In this document: positions 1 to 6,217 of the stretch, one piece after another
Position numbering within the stretch: the first letter of the stretch is position 1
Layout: the number at the start of each line of letters is the position of its first letter
Assembly (NCBI GenBank): GCA_025934595.1
Contig: JAICXU010000206.1
Coordinates: forward strand, 1 to 6,324
Source of the DNA: Polyangiaceae bacterium
Lineage (GTDB): Bacteria > Myxococcota_A > Polyangia > Polyangiales > Polyangiaceae
DNA: 6,324 bases
Reading direction: 5' to 3'
Notes under the pieces: generated by a model
Told to the model about the DNA's origin: nothing
The model's database searches: none
The model's input: the letters and a program-made list of their open reading frames with translations, nothing else
Translations under genes and position numbers: made by a program

Positions 1-763
1 CGGCGAATTTTTTCGCGACGTCGGGGTCGATCGGATCCCCCGCGCGGCCGCTCGCACGTAACGCGCTTCCTACGACGACGCCGTTCGAATTTTCGGCGAT
101 CGTTTTCAGATCCTCGAGGCGCGATCCACTCGCGACGTAGATGCGCGCGTTCGGCGCACCGGCGCGAGCTTTCGCCAGATCGGAAGGAGTGATCGGAGAC
201 CCGGTGCCAGTGCCGGTGACGAGAAGAGCGTCGGCGAGCGAACGCTCATGCAGCTCGGCGGCTTCTTCTTCGATAGGGCGAGCGGCGAGCGGCGCGGAAT
301 GCTTCACGTCGACGTCGGCCCAGATCTCCACGCCGTCGGCGCCGAGAGCTTTTCGGAGCCGCAGCGTCTCGGCGGCGCGCCCTTCGACGAGGCCTTGATC
401 GGTGACGCGCGCCCCGCAAAGCACGTTCACACGCACGGCACGCGCATCGACGATGTGCGCGATCGCGATCGCCGACGCGACGTCATTGCGCAGCACGTTC
501 ACGCCGAGCGGCAGGTTCGGCAACGCTTCGCGGATCGCGAATGCGCATGCCGTCATCGCCGCGATCGTCACCGCGGGCACGGATCCCGCGAAAAAAGGCG
601 CATCCCCGAAGTTTTCGATCATCGCGAGATCGAAGCCGGCCTCCTCGAGCGCGCGCGCATCGAGCACCGTGCGTTCGAGGATCTCGCTCATCGCGAGCGC
701 GTTCCTCGGGCTCCCCGGCAGCGCGGGCAGATGAATCACGCCCGTGAGCGTCGCCGGCTTCAA
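1..763 (-). CDS. btpA: BtpA-family (BtpA/SgcQ) TIM-barrel protein, 3' end cut by window edge
   Basis: The first 254 residues are visible; family members are roughly 260-280 residues long, so only a few residues are missing. It opens with MKPATLTGVIHLPALPGSPR, whose GVIHLPxLPGSP core (residues 8-19) is the family hallmark. Next come GVNVLRND (87-94), RVNVLCGARVTDQG (111-124), VEIWADVDVKHSAPLA (145-160), DALLVTGTGTGSP (178-190) and a VVVGSALR strand near 229-236 followed by DPIDPDVAKKF, all in the expected order for this phosphate-binding-type barrel. There is no signal peptide or membrane span, so it should be cytoplasmic. BtpA is named for a cyanobacterial thylakoid protein needed for stable photosystem I. 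Homologues are common in non-photosynthetic bacteria, where the function is unsettled, so no reaction is claimed. The TTG start is inferred: TTG (763-761) overlaps the gspN stop as TTGA and gives the expected N-terminus. GTG at 739-737 is an alternative, but it would begin inside the conserved motif. The Shine-Dalgarno match is weak, which fits translation coupled to gspN. No frameshift or stop is seen. Confidence 0.86.
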   Translation of the reverse strand, partial: MKPATLTGVIHLPALPGSPRNALAMSEILERTVLDARALEEAGFDLAMIENFGDAPFFAGSVPAVTIAAMTACAFAIREALPNLPLGVNVLRNDVASAIAIAHIVDARAVRVNVLCGARVTDQGLVEGRAAETLRLRKALGADGVEIWADVDVKHSAPLAARPIEEEAAELHERSLADALLVTGTGTGSPITPSDLAKARAGAPNARIYVASGSRLEDLKTIAENSNGVVVGSALRASGRAGDPIDPDVAKKFA

Positions 764-1803
764 GGTCGACCCGACGGCGCGGGTCTCTCGCCTGCGCCAC
801 CACCGAAGGATCCGACCGCGTTCGGTGCGGGCTCGAAATCGGGTTTGCCGAGCAGGCCGCGCACGTGGAATCCGTAGTAGCCGTCGGACCTCTTCGCCGC
901 TTTCATTTGCGGTACGAAGAGCTCCACGTCGCCGCCTTTGCTCGAGCCGGGCGCGCCGAACAAATTCTTCGTCACGTCGGTCTTGCCGCGGTAGCCGTCG
1001 TTGATTTTGAACTTGAGCGCGACGTCGCAGATGCTGTCGGTCGCGATGTCGCGCATCAAGAGCTTGCCTTCGCCGGAGAGCTCCACGTCTTTGCCGCCCG
1101 CGGAAAATTTCGTGAGCTTCAAGACGCCGTCCTTCGCATCGGCCGCGATGCTGAGGCCGCCGATCGAGAGCCGCGGCAGTGCGAGCGCGCCTTTCAGCTT
1201 TGCTTTGCCGTCGCCCACCGCGAGATCGGTGCCTTCGAGCGCGACAGTGCCGGTTCCTTTCGTCGCTTTTCCGTCGGGCATGTCGATGACGATCGACCCT
1301 GAAAAATGGCCTTCGAGAGGCATGCCGATCATCTGCGTGAGAGGCTGGATCTGTCCGATGTCGACGCCATCGAGGTCGACCTCGACGTGGCGATCTTTGC
1401 CGAGCTCCTCGTATTCGCCGTCCACGTCGCCGCCGAAGCCTTTGAGCGAAAACGAAACGTCCTTGTGGCCGACGAGCAGCGGCAAGAGCGAGAGGTGCGC
1501 GCGCGCTTCGTCGATCGCGAGCGTGACCGGCGGCGACTTCGGGTCGGTCGAAGGGCGAACGAGTCGCACGCCCGTGGCCTTGATTCCCGTGAGCCACGAC
1601 GACGACATCTCGTCGATCTGAAGCTCCTGCGGCGCGCCCGCGGCGCGTTGCTGCGCGTTGAACGTGAGCACGATGCGTTGCTTCAGCGTCTCGAACGGAA
1701 AGCAGAGCGTCGTGAAGAACAGCACGCAAAACAGGTAAAAAGCCGGATATCCGGCGTAGGACCCGACTTTTCGTGCGAGCTGGCGCGCCTCGTCGCGGGT
1801 CAT
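760..1803 (-). CDS. gspN: type II secretion system protein GspN
   Basis: The 347-residue product has one N-terminal membrane span (about residues 19-37, AFYLFCVLFFTTLCFPF) after a short basic cytoplasmic stretch. A long periplasmic region rich in alternating hydrophobic beta-strands follows. The repeated Gly/Leu pattern around residues 163-262 (for example LEGHFSGSIVIDMPDGK, KGALALPRLSIGGLSI and DVELSGEGKLLMRD) resembles the GspN family, which is AsmA-like in texture. GspN is an accessory inner-membrane component found in only some T2SS; its exact job is not established. The C-terminus (about 325-347) is Pro/Gly/Ala-rich and probably disordered. I chose ATG at 1803 because AGGA lies six bases upstream and 13 bases separate it from the gspM stop. 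A GTG at 1839 would add 12 residues and overlap gspM by 23 bases, but it has no visible ribosome binding site. The position after gspL-gspM is the usual place for gspN. The identification rests on that context plus the protein pattern. Confidence 0.86.
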   Translation of the reverse strand: MTRDEARQLARKVGSYAGYPAFYLFCVLFFTTLCFPFETLKQRIVLTFNAQQRAAGAPQELQIDEMSSSWLTGIKATGVRLVRPSTDPKSPPVTLAIDEARAHLSLLPLLVGHKDVSFSLKGFGGDVDGEYEELGKDRHVEVDLDGVDIGQIQPLTQMIGMPLEGHFSGSIVIDMPDGKATKGTGTVALEGTDLAVGDGKAKLKGALALPRLSIGGLSIAADAKDGVLKLTKFSAGGKDVELSGEGKLLMRDIATDSICDVALKFKINDGYRGKTDVTKNLFGAPGSSKGGDVELFVPQMKAAKRSDGYYGFHVRGLLGKPDFEPAPNAVGSFGGGAGERPAPSGRP

Positions 1804-1809
1804 TTCTTG

Positions 1810-1813
1810 TCCT
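1810..1813 (-). promoter_or_regulatory. Ribosome binding site of gspN (AGGA)
   Basis: AGGA sits six bases upstream of ATG 1803-1801, in the 13-base gap after the gspM stop. This is the main reason for preferring that ATG over the in-frame GTG at 1839, which has no purine-rich motif in front of it. Confidence 0.55.
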
Positions 1814-1816
1814 GCG

Positions 1817-2422
1817 TCATTTATTTCCCTTCGGGCCACTCGATGCGGGCGCGGGCGTCTCGTTGCGATCGTACGCGGAGAGACCGAGCTCGACGTCGTA
1901 GGAGTCGGGCTCGCCCGTTCGCTTGCGAATCGAGAGCTGCGTGATCGCCATCGGCTGTCCGCTCTTCTCGATCGCTTCCATGAACTTCGAGAGCGGATAG
2001 AGACCGACCTTCTTTAAATGCACGACGGTGGACCTCTCGACGTATTTTTTGCCGATCGGCACGTCGGGATGGTCCGTCGAGTCGGTCACCTCGAGCTTTT
2101 GCGCGCGCGCGGTTTCTTGCAGAAAGCCGGCGAGGAGCGGCGCCTTCTTCGCATACCGCATCGCGACGAGGTCGTGTTTGTACTGTCGGTCCCGCACGGC
2201 GGCGCGCGCGCCTTGGACGGCGTCGACGGCGGCACGAAGATTGCTGATCTCGGCTCGTCGCGCGATGAGGTCCGCTTCGATCGCGATGGGCACACCCAAG
2301 AAGAGGAGCGCGCCGGCGGCGACGATCGCGATGCTCGCGCCGCGACGCTCGCGGAAATTGAGCTCGATGCGCGGAATTTTCGCCGCGATTTGCGAGAAGA
2401 AGCTCGTGAACGCGTTCGCCAT
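1817..2422 (-). CDS. gspM: type II secretion system protein GspM (inner-membrane platform)
   Basis: The 201-residue bitopic protein has a cytoplasmic N-terminus (1-28) containing a basic RERR patch. A single membrane span follows at about 29-48 (SIAIVAAGALLFLGVPIAI). An Ala/Arg/Glu-rich helix, probably a coiled coil (50-82), leads into a compact periplasmic domain (about 92-186). That domain resembles the PilO/GspM ferredoxin-like fold: AKKAPLLAGFLQETARAQKL starts it and DSYDVELGLSAYDR forms the last strands. The tail after residue 187 is Pro/Ala/Ser/Gly-rich. GspM pairs with GspL in the inner membrane and stabilises the platform that couples GspE to pseudopilus growth. The ATG (2422-2420) shares one base with the gspL stop in a TGATG arrangement and has a strong GGAGGG five bases upstream. 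An open frame continues upstream to about 2923, but that part is antisense-like, Arg-rich and overlaps gspL, so the internal ATG is the real start. Sequence identity across the family is low; the call rests on topology, size and gene order. Confidence 0.87.
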   Translation of the reverse strand: MANAFTSFFSQIAAKIPRIELNFRERRGASIAIVAAGALLFLGVPIAIEADLIARRAEISNLRAAVDAVQGARAAVRDRQYKHDLVAMRYAKKAPLLAGFLQETARAQKLEVTDSTDHPDVPIGKKYVERSTVVHLKKVGLYPLSKFMEAIEKSGQPMAITQLSIRKRTGEPDSYDVELGLSAYDRNETPAPASSGPKGNK

Positions 2423-4017
2423 CACTTCCCTCCGCTTTCGCTCGGCGCAGCCGACGAGCTCGCCGACGCGGACGTCTTCTTTTCTTTTTTGTCGTGCACG
2501 TCCTCGGGGCACTTCAAATCCATCTCGAGCACGTACTTCTGGCGGTCGGTACCGACCATCTGCGTCGTGCGCGTGATCTTCACGTCGGAGAAGCATCGCT
2601 CGTCCTTGAGCGAGCCCGCGATCGATTGCGCGTCGGGGATCGATCCCACGATGCCGTGCACGATCACATGCCCCTTTTGCACGTCGAGCTCTTCGATGTC
2701 GTGCACCATCGATTGCGGGATGTCTTCGGAGAGACGCACCATGACGTCGAACGCGTCGGCGTGCGGCATCGGATCTTCGTCGGGTGCGCCGGCTTTTTGC
2801 GCGAGGAGCTCGTTCGCGCGATCGGCGTCGGCGGTTTCTTCGCCGAGCACGTCTTTCGTGACGATGGCCAGCGCTTCGTGGAGCGTGTCGAGATCCTTCG
2901 CCGTTGCATAGAGACCGACGCACGACGAGAAGATGAAGCTCACGCCGATGACGGCGCCGAGGCCCGCCAAGATCGGAATTCGCTCACGAATCCAGCCGAA
3001 TCCGCGCTCGTACGCGAGCGGGCCACGTCGCAAATTCAGACCGGGCGCGCGGCCCACGAGACCGAGGGCGAGACCGAGCGCTCGCGCAAAGGCGGGAAGC
3101 TCGAAGACGCGCTGCGGATCCGCGAGGTCGATCGCCGGTGCGGGCAAGAACGTGACCGGCAGCTCGAGCTCGCCCGCCAAAAAGCCGTCCGCGCCCCTCG
3201 AATGAAGAGCTCCGCCTCCGCACAAGTAAACGTTCGTCGGACGTGCGCCGCCGCCCGCGCGATGCGATGCGAGCGTGACGCGGATCTCACGCGCGAGCTT
3301 CGGCGCGGTCTCGGGCAAGCCTTCGGTGCCGAACGAGACCGTCCGTGCGAGGCGCACTTCGCCGTTTTCGAAAATGACGACGTCGCTCGCGTGCGCGCCG
3401 ATGTCGACGACGACGACCGGGCCGGGCGCTCGCAACGCTTCCGTGTATTCTGCAAGGTTCGAGAGCGGCAATGCGCCGACCTCGACGCGCTCGGGCTCGG
3501 TTCCGACCGCCATTTTCACGAGATCGATGCGCGCTTTGACGTCGGCGATTTTGGCGACCGCGGCGAGGACCTCGATCATTTGCGTGCCGGCCGCTTCGCC
3601 CCCGTCGGCCGGCTTCGCGTCTTTCTTCGAGCTCGGCTGCACGTGGAAATCGAACACCGAGTCGTCCATCTCGAACGGCACCGCCGCCTCGAGCTCGAAC
3701 GGCAAGACGTCGGCGAGCTGCCTTTCCGCGCTCGCCGGCAGCTCCAACGTGCGAAGCGCGGCCCGCTCGCCTTCGATCGCGACCGCGATCGCGTCGGGCA
3801 CGTCCGGCTTTTGCGGTGTGACCTGTCCCGCGAGGCCCGGCTGCGTGCTCACCGCAACTTCGATGGCGGCACGCACCGCCGCGAACACATCGCCGTTCGT
3901 GCGTGCGAGCTCGACGGCAGCGAGCCCGGTGACCACGGTCTTTCGATACGACGTCTGCACGACGGCCGCTTTGACCGCGTACTTACCGATGTCGATTCCC
4001 AAGAGCGTGGTGGGCAT
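2422..4017 (-). CDS. gspL: type II secretion system protein GspL, PilM-like actin fold with periplasmic domain
   Basis: The 531-residue protein links the cytoplasmic ATPase GspE to the periplasmic part of the secretion machine through GspM. Residues 1-330 form an actin-like cytoplasmic domain. It retains a phosphate-1 loop LGIDIGKYAVKAA (6-18), a phosphate-2 loop VVVVDIGAHASDVVIF (201-216) and an adenosine-type loop NVYLCGGGALHSRG (262-275). These are closer to the pilus protein PilM than to the degenerate GspL of enterobacteria and Vibrio. A linker with NLRRGPLAYERGFGW (328-342) precedes one membrane span (about 348-371). The periplasmic part (372-503) has a helical stretch and then a PilN/GspL ferredoxin-like domain containing IEELDVQKGHVIVHG (441-455) and CFSDVK (475-480). 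Cys475 and Cys503 are the only periplasmic cysteines and might pair. The C-terminus (about 508-531) is a Lys then Ser/Ala-rich tail. The ATG follows GAGGA with a three-base spacer, 32 bases after the gspK stop, the largest gap in the operon. Confidence 0.9.
   Translation of the reverse strand: MPTTLLGIDIGKYAVKAAVVQTSYRKTVVTGLAAVELARTNGDVFAAVRAAIEVAVSTQPGLAGQVTPQKPDVPDAIAVAIEGERAALRTLELPASAERQLADVLPFELEAAVPFEMDDSVFDFHVQPSSKKDAKPADGGEAAGTQMIEVLAAVAKIADVKARIDLVKMAVGTEPERVEVGALPLSNLAEYTEALRAPGPVVVVDIGAHASDVVIFENGEVRLARTVSFGTEGLPETAPKLAREIRVTLASHRAGGGARPTNVYLCGGGALHSRGADGFLAGELELPVTFLPAPAIDLADPQRVFELPAFARALGLALGLVGRAPGLNLRRGPLAYERGFGWIRERIPILAGLGAVIGVSFIFSSCVGLYATAKDLDTLHEALAIVTKDVLGEETADADRANELLAQKAGAPDEDPMPHADAFDVMVRLSEDIPQSMVHDIEELDVQKGHVIVHGIVGSIPDAQSIAGSLKDERCFSDVKITRTTQMVGTDRQKYVLEMDLKCPEDVHDKKEKKTSASASSSAAPSESGGK
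2428..2433 (-). promoter_or_regulatory. Ribosome binding site of gspM (GGAGGG)
   Basis: GGAGGG lies within the last codons of gspL, five bases before ATG 2422-2420. It is the best Shine-Dalgarno match in the window. It decides the gspM start and argues for independent initiation in addition to termination-reinitiation at the TGATG junction. Confidence 0.75.
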
Positions 4018-4020
4018 GAG

Positions 4021-4025
4021 TCCTC
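4021..4025 (-). promoter_or_regulatory. Ribosome binding site of gspL (GAGGA)
   Basis: GAGGA occurs three bases before ATG 4017-4015, a rather short spacing. The 32-base gap to the gspK stop (4049-4018) holds this site and no convincing terminator hairpin or promoter, so read-through from gspK is expected. Confidence 0.5.
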
Positions 4026-4049
4026 GAAGCGCGAACCTGCGCGTCTAAC

Positions 4050-5519
4050 CTAGTCGATCCGAAAGTAGACGATATTTCCCGATGGATTCGTTTGATTCAA
4101 GAGCGCATTCGGATCGTTCGGGTTCACCCCTCCGACACCGGCCGAGCCCGTAGGCGCGGGAGCCGGCGGCGGCGTCGCGGAAGCGGATCCCGATGCGCCG
4201 ACGTTCGCCGGAATCTGCCCGGTGAGCGGCGCGGCCTGTCGCATGTCGACGACGGCTTGCACTTTGACGCGCGTGTCTCGCTTCCCGCCCTTCTTCTCGC
4301 CGATCGCGTAGATCGAAAACATTTTGCTCTCGATCGTGATGCTCTTGGCGAACTCGCTCTGGGACAAGAATTTGACGGGTTTCATTCCCACCGCCGCGAA
4401 GAGGGGACCGATCTGGCCTTTGCCCTCCATCGCGTCGATGAAATCCTGCGTGCTGCCGAAGATCGGCGCGCCCATCGTGAAGCCACGCGCCATGATGACG
4501 GCCGATAGGAACGTGCCCGCTTGCAAGGGATCGACGCAAATGTCGGCGGTGGGCGCGCCGCCACAAATCACGGCGAGAAGCGTCTGCGCGGCGGCGGTGT
4601 TCACGTTGACCGCGCCCTGTCCCCACACCGTCATCACGCGCTTCTCGGGCTTCTCCGGCTCCGGATCGACGAGCGTGGCCCAGAAATCGTCGGTGATGCC
4701 GCGCACCATGTGGAGCTCTTCGAGCGAATCGTACGGCGCGTTCTTGCGGCGATAGGGCTTCGGCAGGAGCTGATAGAACGCGTCCTCGACGCCCGTCGAT
4801 CCTTGCGCCGTTTGCTGCAGATTGCAGGAGAAGAGCTGCTCGTCGACGTCGGACCAATCGATGATCGCCGCGCAGATCGTGAGCCGATCGTTCACGTTGC
4901 CGCGCGAGTCCGGCGTCTCGAAGAGCGGATTCAGCTCGAGCCGCGACATGGCTCCCATGAGCTCCTGCGCGAGACGAATGTGCGCGATGTCGTTCGATGC
5001 GCCGAGGTTCAAATCGATCTTCGAATCTTCGTCGACGATGTCGAGATCGAAGTGCTCACCTTCGGGCAAGCCGAGGTTCTTTCCGTTGTTGAGATCGAGG
5101 CCGAGCCCGCCCGCGAAATCTTGCGACGCTTCTTTGTCGTTGAAGGGACCGAGCAGGCGATCGGAAAATTCCCACACCGGGATCTGTGGTGGCTTCTTGC
5201 CGAGGAACGCAAAGAGCGGCGTGATGGCGGCGCGAATGGAGGGCTCGCTCGCGAGGAGCAGCCGACCCAAGTTGATCGCGCTTCGCGCCGTGTACTCGGC
5301 TTGCACGCTGTCGCGATCGGCGACGGCGGCGGCGAGCTCGGTGCTCGTCTCGTCCTGGAAATCCGCCAGCATCACGGTGAGCACCGCGATCGCGCCGAGC
5401 ACCATGATCAGCGCGATTCCGCGCTGTTTCGCGCGGGTTTTGCGCCTCTTGCGCCGCAGCGCGAAGCGAAGCTCGCCAGCGAGCAGGCTTGCTCGCGTCG
5501 GGGGTAGGCCGCTCGTCAT
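4050..5519 (-). CDS. gspK: type II secretion system minor pseudopilin GspK
   Basis: GspK caps the pseudopilus tip with GspI and GspJ. The 489-residue product begins with a long basic leader and a prepilin peptidase site, KQRG|IALIMVLGAIAVLTV, with cleavage after Gly34. The hydrophobic helix spans 35-51. Position +5 is Met, not Glu, as is typical for GspK among pseudopilins. Family signatures follow: ARSAINLGRLLL (78-89), IVDEDSKIDLN (161-171), AAIIDWSDVDE (217-227), YDSLEELHMVRGI (263-275) and GAVNVNTAAAQTLLAV (302-317). The last two belong to the helix-rich insert domain with helix-hairpin-helix character. Cys216, 232, 319 and 328 could form two periplasmic disulfides. It is longer than the usual ~320-350 residues, owing to a beta-rich extension (about 381-430) and a Pro/Ala/Gly-rich segment (440-464) before a last strand, NIVYFRID. 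I chose ATG 5519-5517, which overlaps the gspJ stop as ATGA. An upstream in-frame start at 5696 adds 59 residues of antisense-like sequence and buries the signal peptide, so I reject it. Confidence 0.92.
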   Translation of the reverse strand: MTSGLPPTRASLLAGELRFALRRKRRKTRAKQRGIALIMVLGAIAVLTVMLADFQDETSTELAAAVADRDSVQAEYTARSAINLGRLLLASEPSIRAAITPLFAFLGKKPPQIPVWEFSDRLLGPFNDKEASQDFAGGLGLDLNNGKNLGLPEGEHFDLDIVDEDSKIDLNLGASNDIAHIRLAQELMGAMSRLELNPLFETPDSRGNVNDRLTICAAIIDWSDVDEQLFSCNLQQTAQGSTGVEDAFYQLLPKPYRRKNAPYDSLEELHMVRGITDDFWATLVDPEPEKPEKRVMTVWGQGAVNVNTAAAQTLLAVICGGAPTADICVDPLQAGTFLSAVIMARGFTMGAPIFGSTQDFIDAMEGKGQIGPLFAAVGMKPVKFLSQSEFAKSITIESKMFSIYAIGEKKGGKRDTRVKVQAVVDMRQAAPLTGQIPANVGASGSASATPPPAPAPTGSAGVGGVNPNDPNALLNQTNPSGNIVYFRID

Positions 5520-6217
5520 CGCGGAATTCCGAACGACAAGGGTTGCTGGATGGGGACTTGGAATTTCGTCTGCAGTGTCTTCTCGACGCCCGGCGGACAA
5601 TGCCCGAGCACGAGCGTGATCTCGATCTCGTACGGAAGTCGATTCGGCTGTCCGCTCGCGGCTTGCATCGAGTCCCACGAGTCGGTCCACTGCCACGTGA
5701 GCGGATCGAAGAAGCGCAGGTTGAAGCTCTCGACGTCCTCGACCATCACGTTCGTCTGACCGCCGCGTCGGGCGTCGAGATCGATCGGCGATTGCTCGCG
5801 GCGCACGAGATCCATTTTGTCGGGGTCGTCGGGGTTCGGGACGACGAAGTAGCCGATCTCGGCTTGGTCGGACTCGGGCGAGTCTTGCCGGATGCGACGA
5901 TGCGCGAACGACGTGAAGTCGACGCGATCGTAGGGCGTGCTGTTCACCGAAGTGAAGATCGTCTGTCGCACGATGAGCGCCGGGTTCGTCGGCGTGTGCA
6001 GGGAGAGATATGCGCTCGAGAGCTCACGCGTCATGCGGAGGATCGCCGCGCGTCCCGTGCGAGCGCGCTCCGCTTTCGCCTCTTCGCCCTTCTTGCCACG
6101 GCTCATCGAGTCGAACGCTCCGTAAATGAGGAGCGAGATCATCGCGAGAATGGCGACCGACACCAAGATCTCGAGGAGTGTAAAACCCCTATTTTCACGC
6201 CGGATCATGCGTCTCAT
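5516..6217 (-). CDS. gspJ: type II secretion system minor pseudopilin GspJ
   Basis: The 233-residue protein has a classic type IV prepilin-like N-terminus, RRENRG|FTLLEILVSVAI. GspO/PilD-type peptidase would cut after Gly11 and methylate Phe12, and Glu16 is the conserved +5 glutamate. The hydrophobic helix runs to about residue 36. The periplasmic domain contains RTGRAAILRMTRELSSAYL (53-71), a helix typical of GspJ. Beta-rich segments follow, including DRVDFTSF (97-104), AEIGYFVVPNPDDPDKMDLVRR (split across 119-140), VEDVESFNLRFFDPLTWQW (159-177) and PYEIEITLVLG (195-205). These match the usual GspJ pattern of strand followed by the E/D-V-x-x-F-x-L-R-F/Y-x-D motif. GspJ forms the tip trimer with GspI and GspK. 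ATG 6217-6215 overlaps the upstream stop as ATGA and has GAAGG seven bases before it. A second Met at codon 4 has no comparable site. Size and the position before gspK support the call; GspJ and GspI can be confused, but the length and the LRF motif favour GspJ. Confidence 0.9.
   Translation of the reverse strand: MRRMIRRENRGFTLLEILVSVAILAMISLLIYGAFDSMSRGKKGEEAKAERARTGRAAILRMTRELSSAYLSLHTPTNPALIVRQTIFTSVNSTPYDRVDFTSFAHRRIRQDSPESDQAEIGYFVVPNPDDPDKMDLVRREQSPIDLDARRGGQTNVMVEDVESFNLRFFDPLTWQWTDSWDSMQAASGQPNRLPYEIEITLVLGHCPPGVEKTLQTKFQVPIQQPLSFGIPR

Noticed and set aside
462..480. Overlapping GCGATCGC-type palindromes
   Set aside because: They fall in Ala/Ile codons of btpA. GATCG-rich words are common throughout this GC-rich sequence, so no special site is supported.
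2018..2911. A 297-codon plus-strand open frame opposite gspM and the gspL 3' end
   Set aside because: Composition changes abruptly along its length and it spans two real antisense genes, so it is a shadow frame.
2423..2923. An N-terminal extension of GspM by 167 residues
   Set aside because: It overlaps gspL out of frame, is strongly Arg-rich, and a strong ribosome binding site marks the internal ATG.
2494..4053. A 519-codon plus-strand open frame opposite gspL
   Set aside because: Its protein is dominated by Arg, Asp, His and Glu with no recognisable domain. It lies exactly antisense to a well-supported gspL, as expected from GC-rich codon bias.
4521..5507. A 328-codon plus-strand open frame opposite gspK
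   Set aside because: It is Arg/Glu/Leu-rich, matches no family I recognise and mirrors gspK codons in the complementary frame.
5522..5531. A perfect 10-base palindrome CGGAATTCCG just before the gspK start
   Set aside because: It is fully explained by the gspJ codons for Phe-Gly-Ile-Pro-Arg, is too short for a stable hairpin, and no second copy was noticed.
5520..5696. An N-terminal extension of GspK by 59 residues
   Set aside because: It overlaps gspJ, reads as Arg/Asp-rich antisense-like sequence and would put the prepilin cleavage site over 90 residues from the start.
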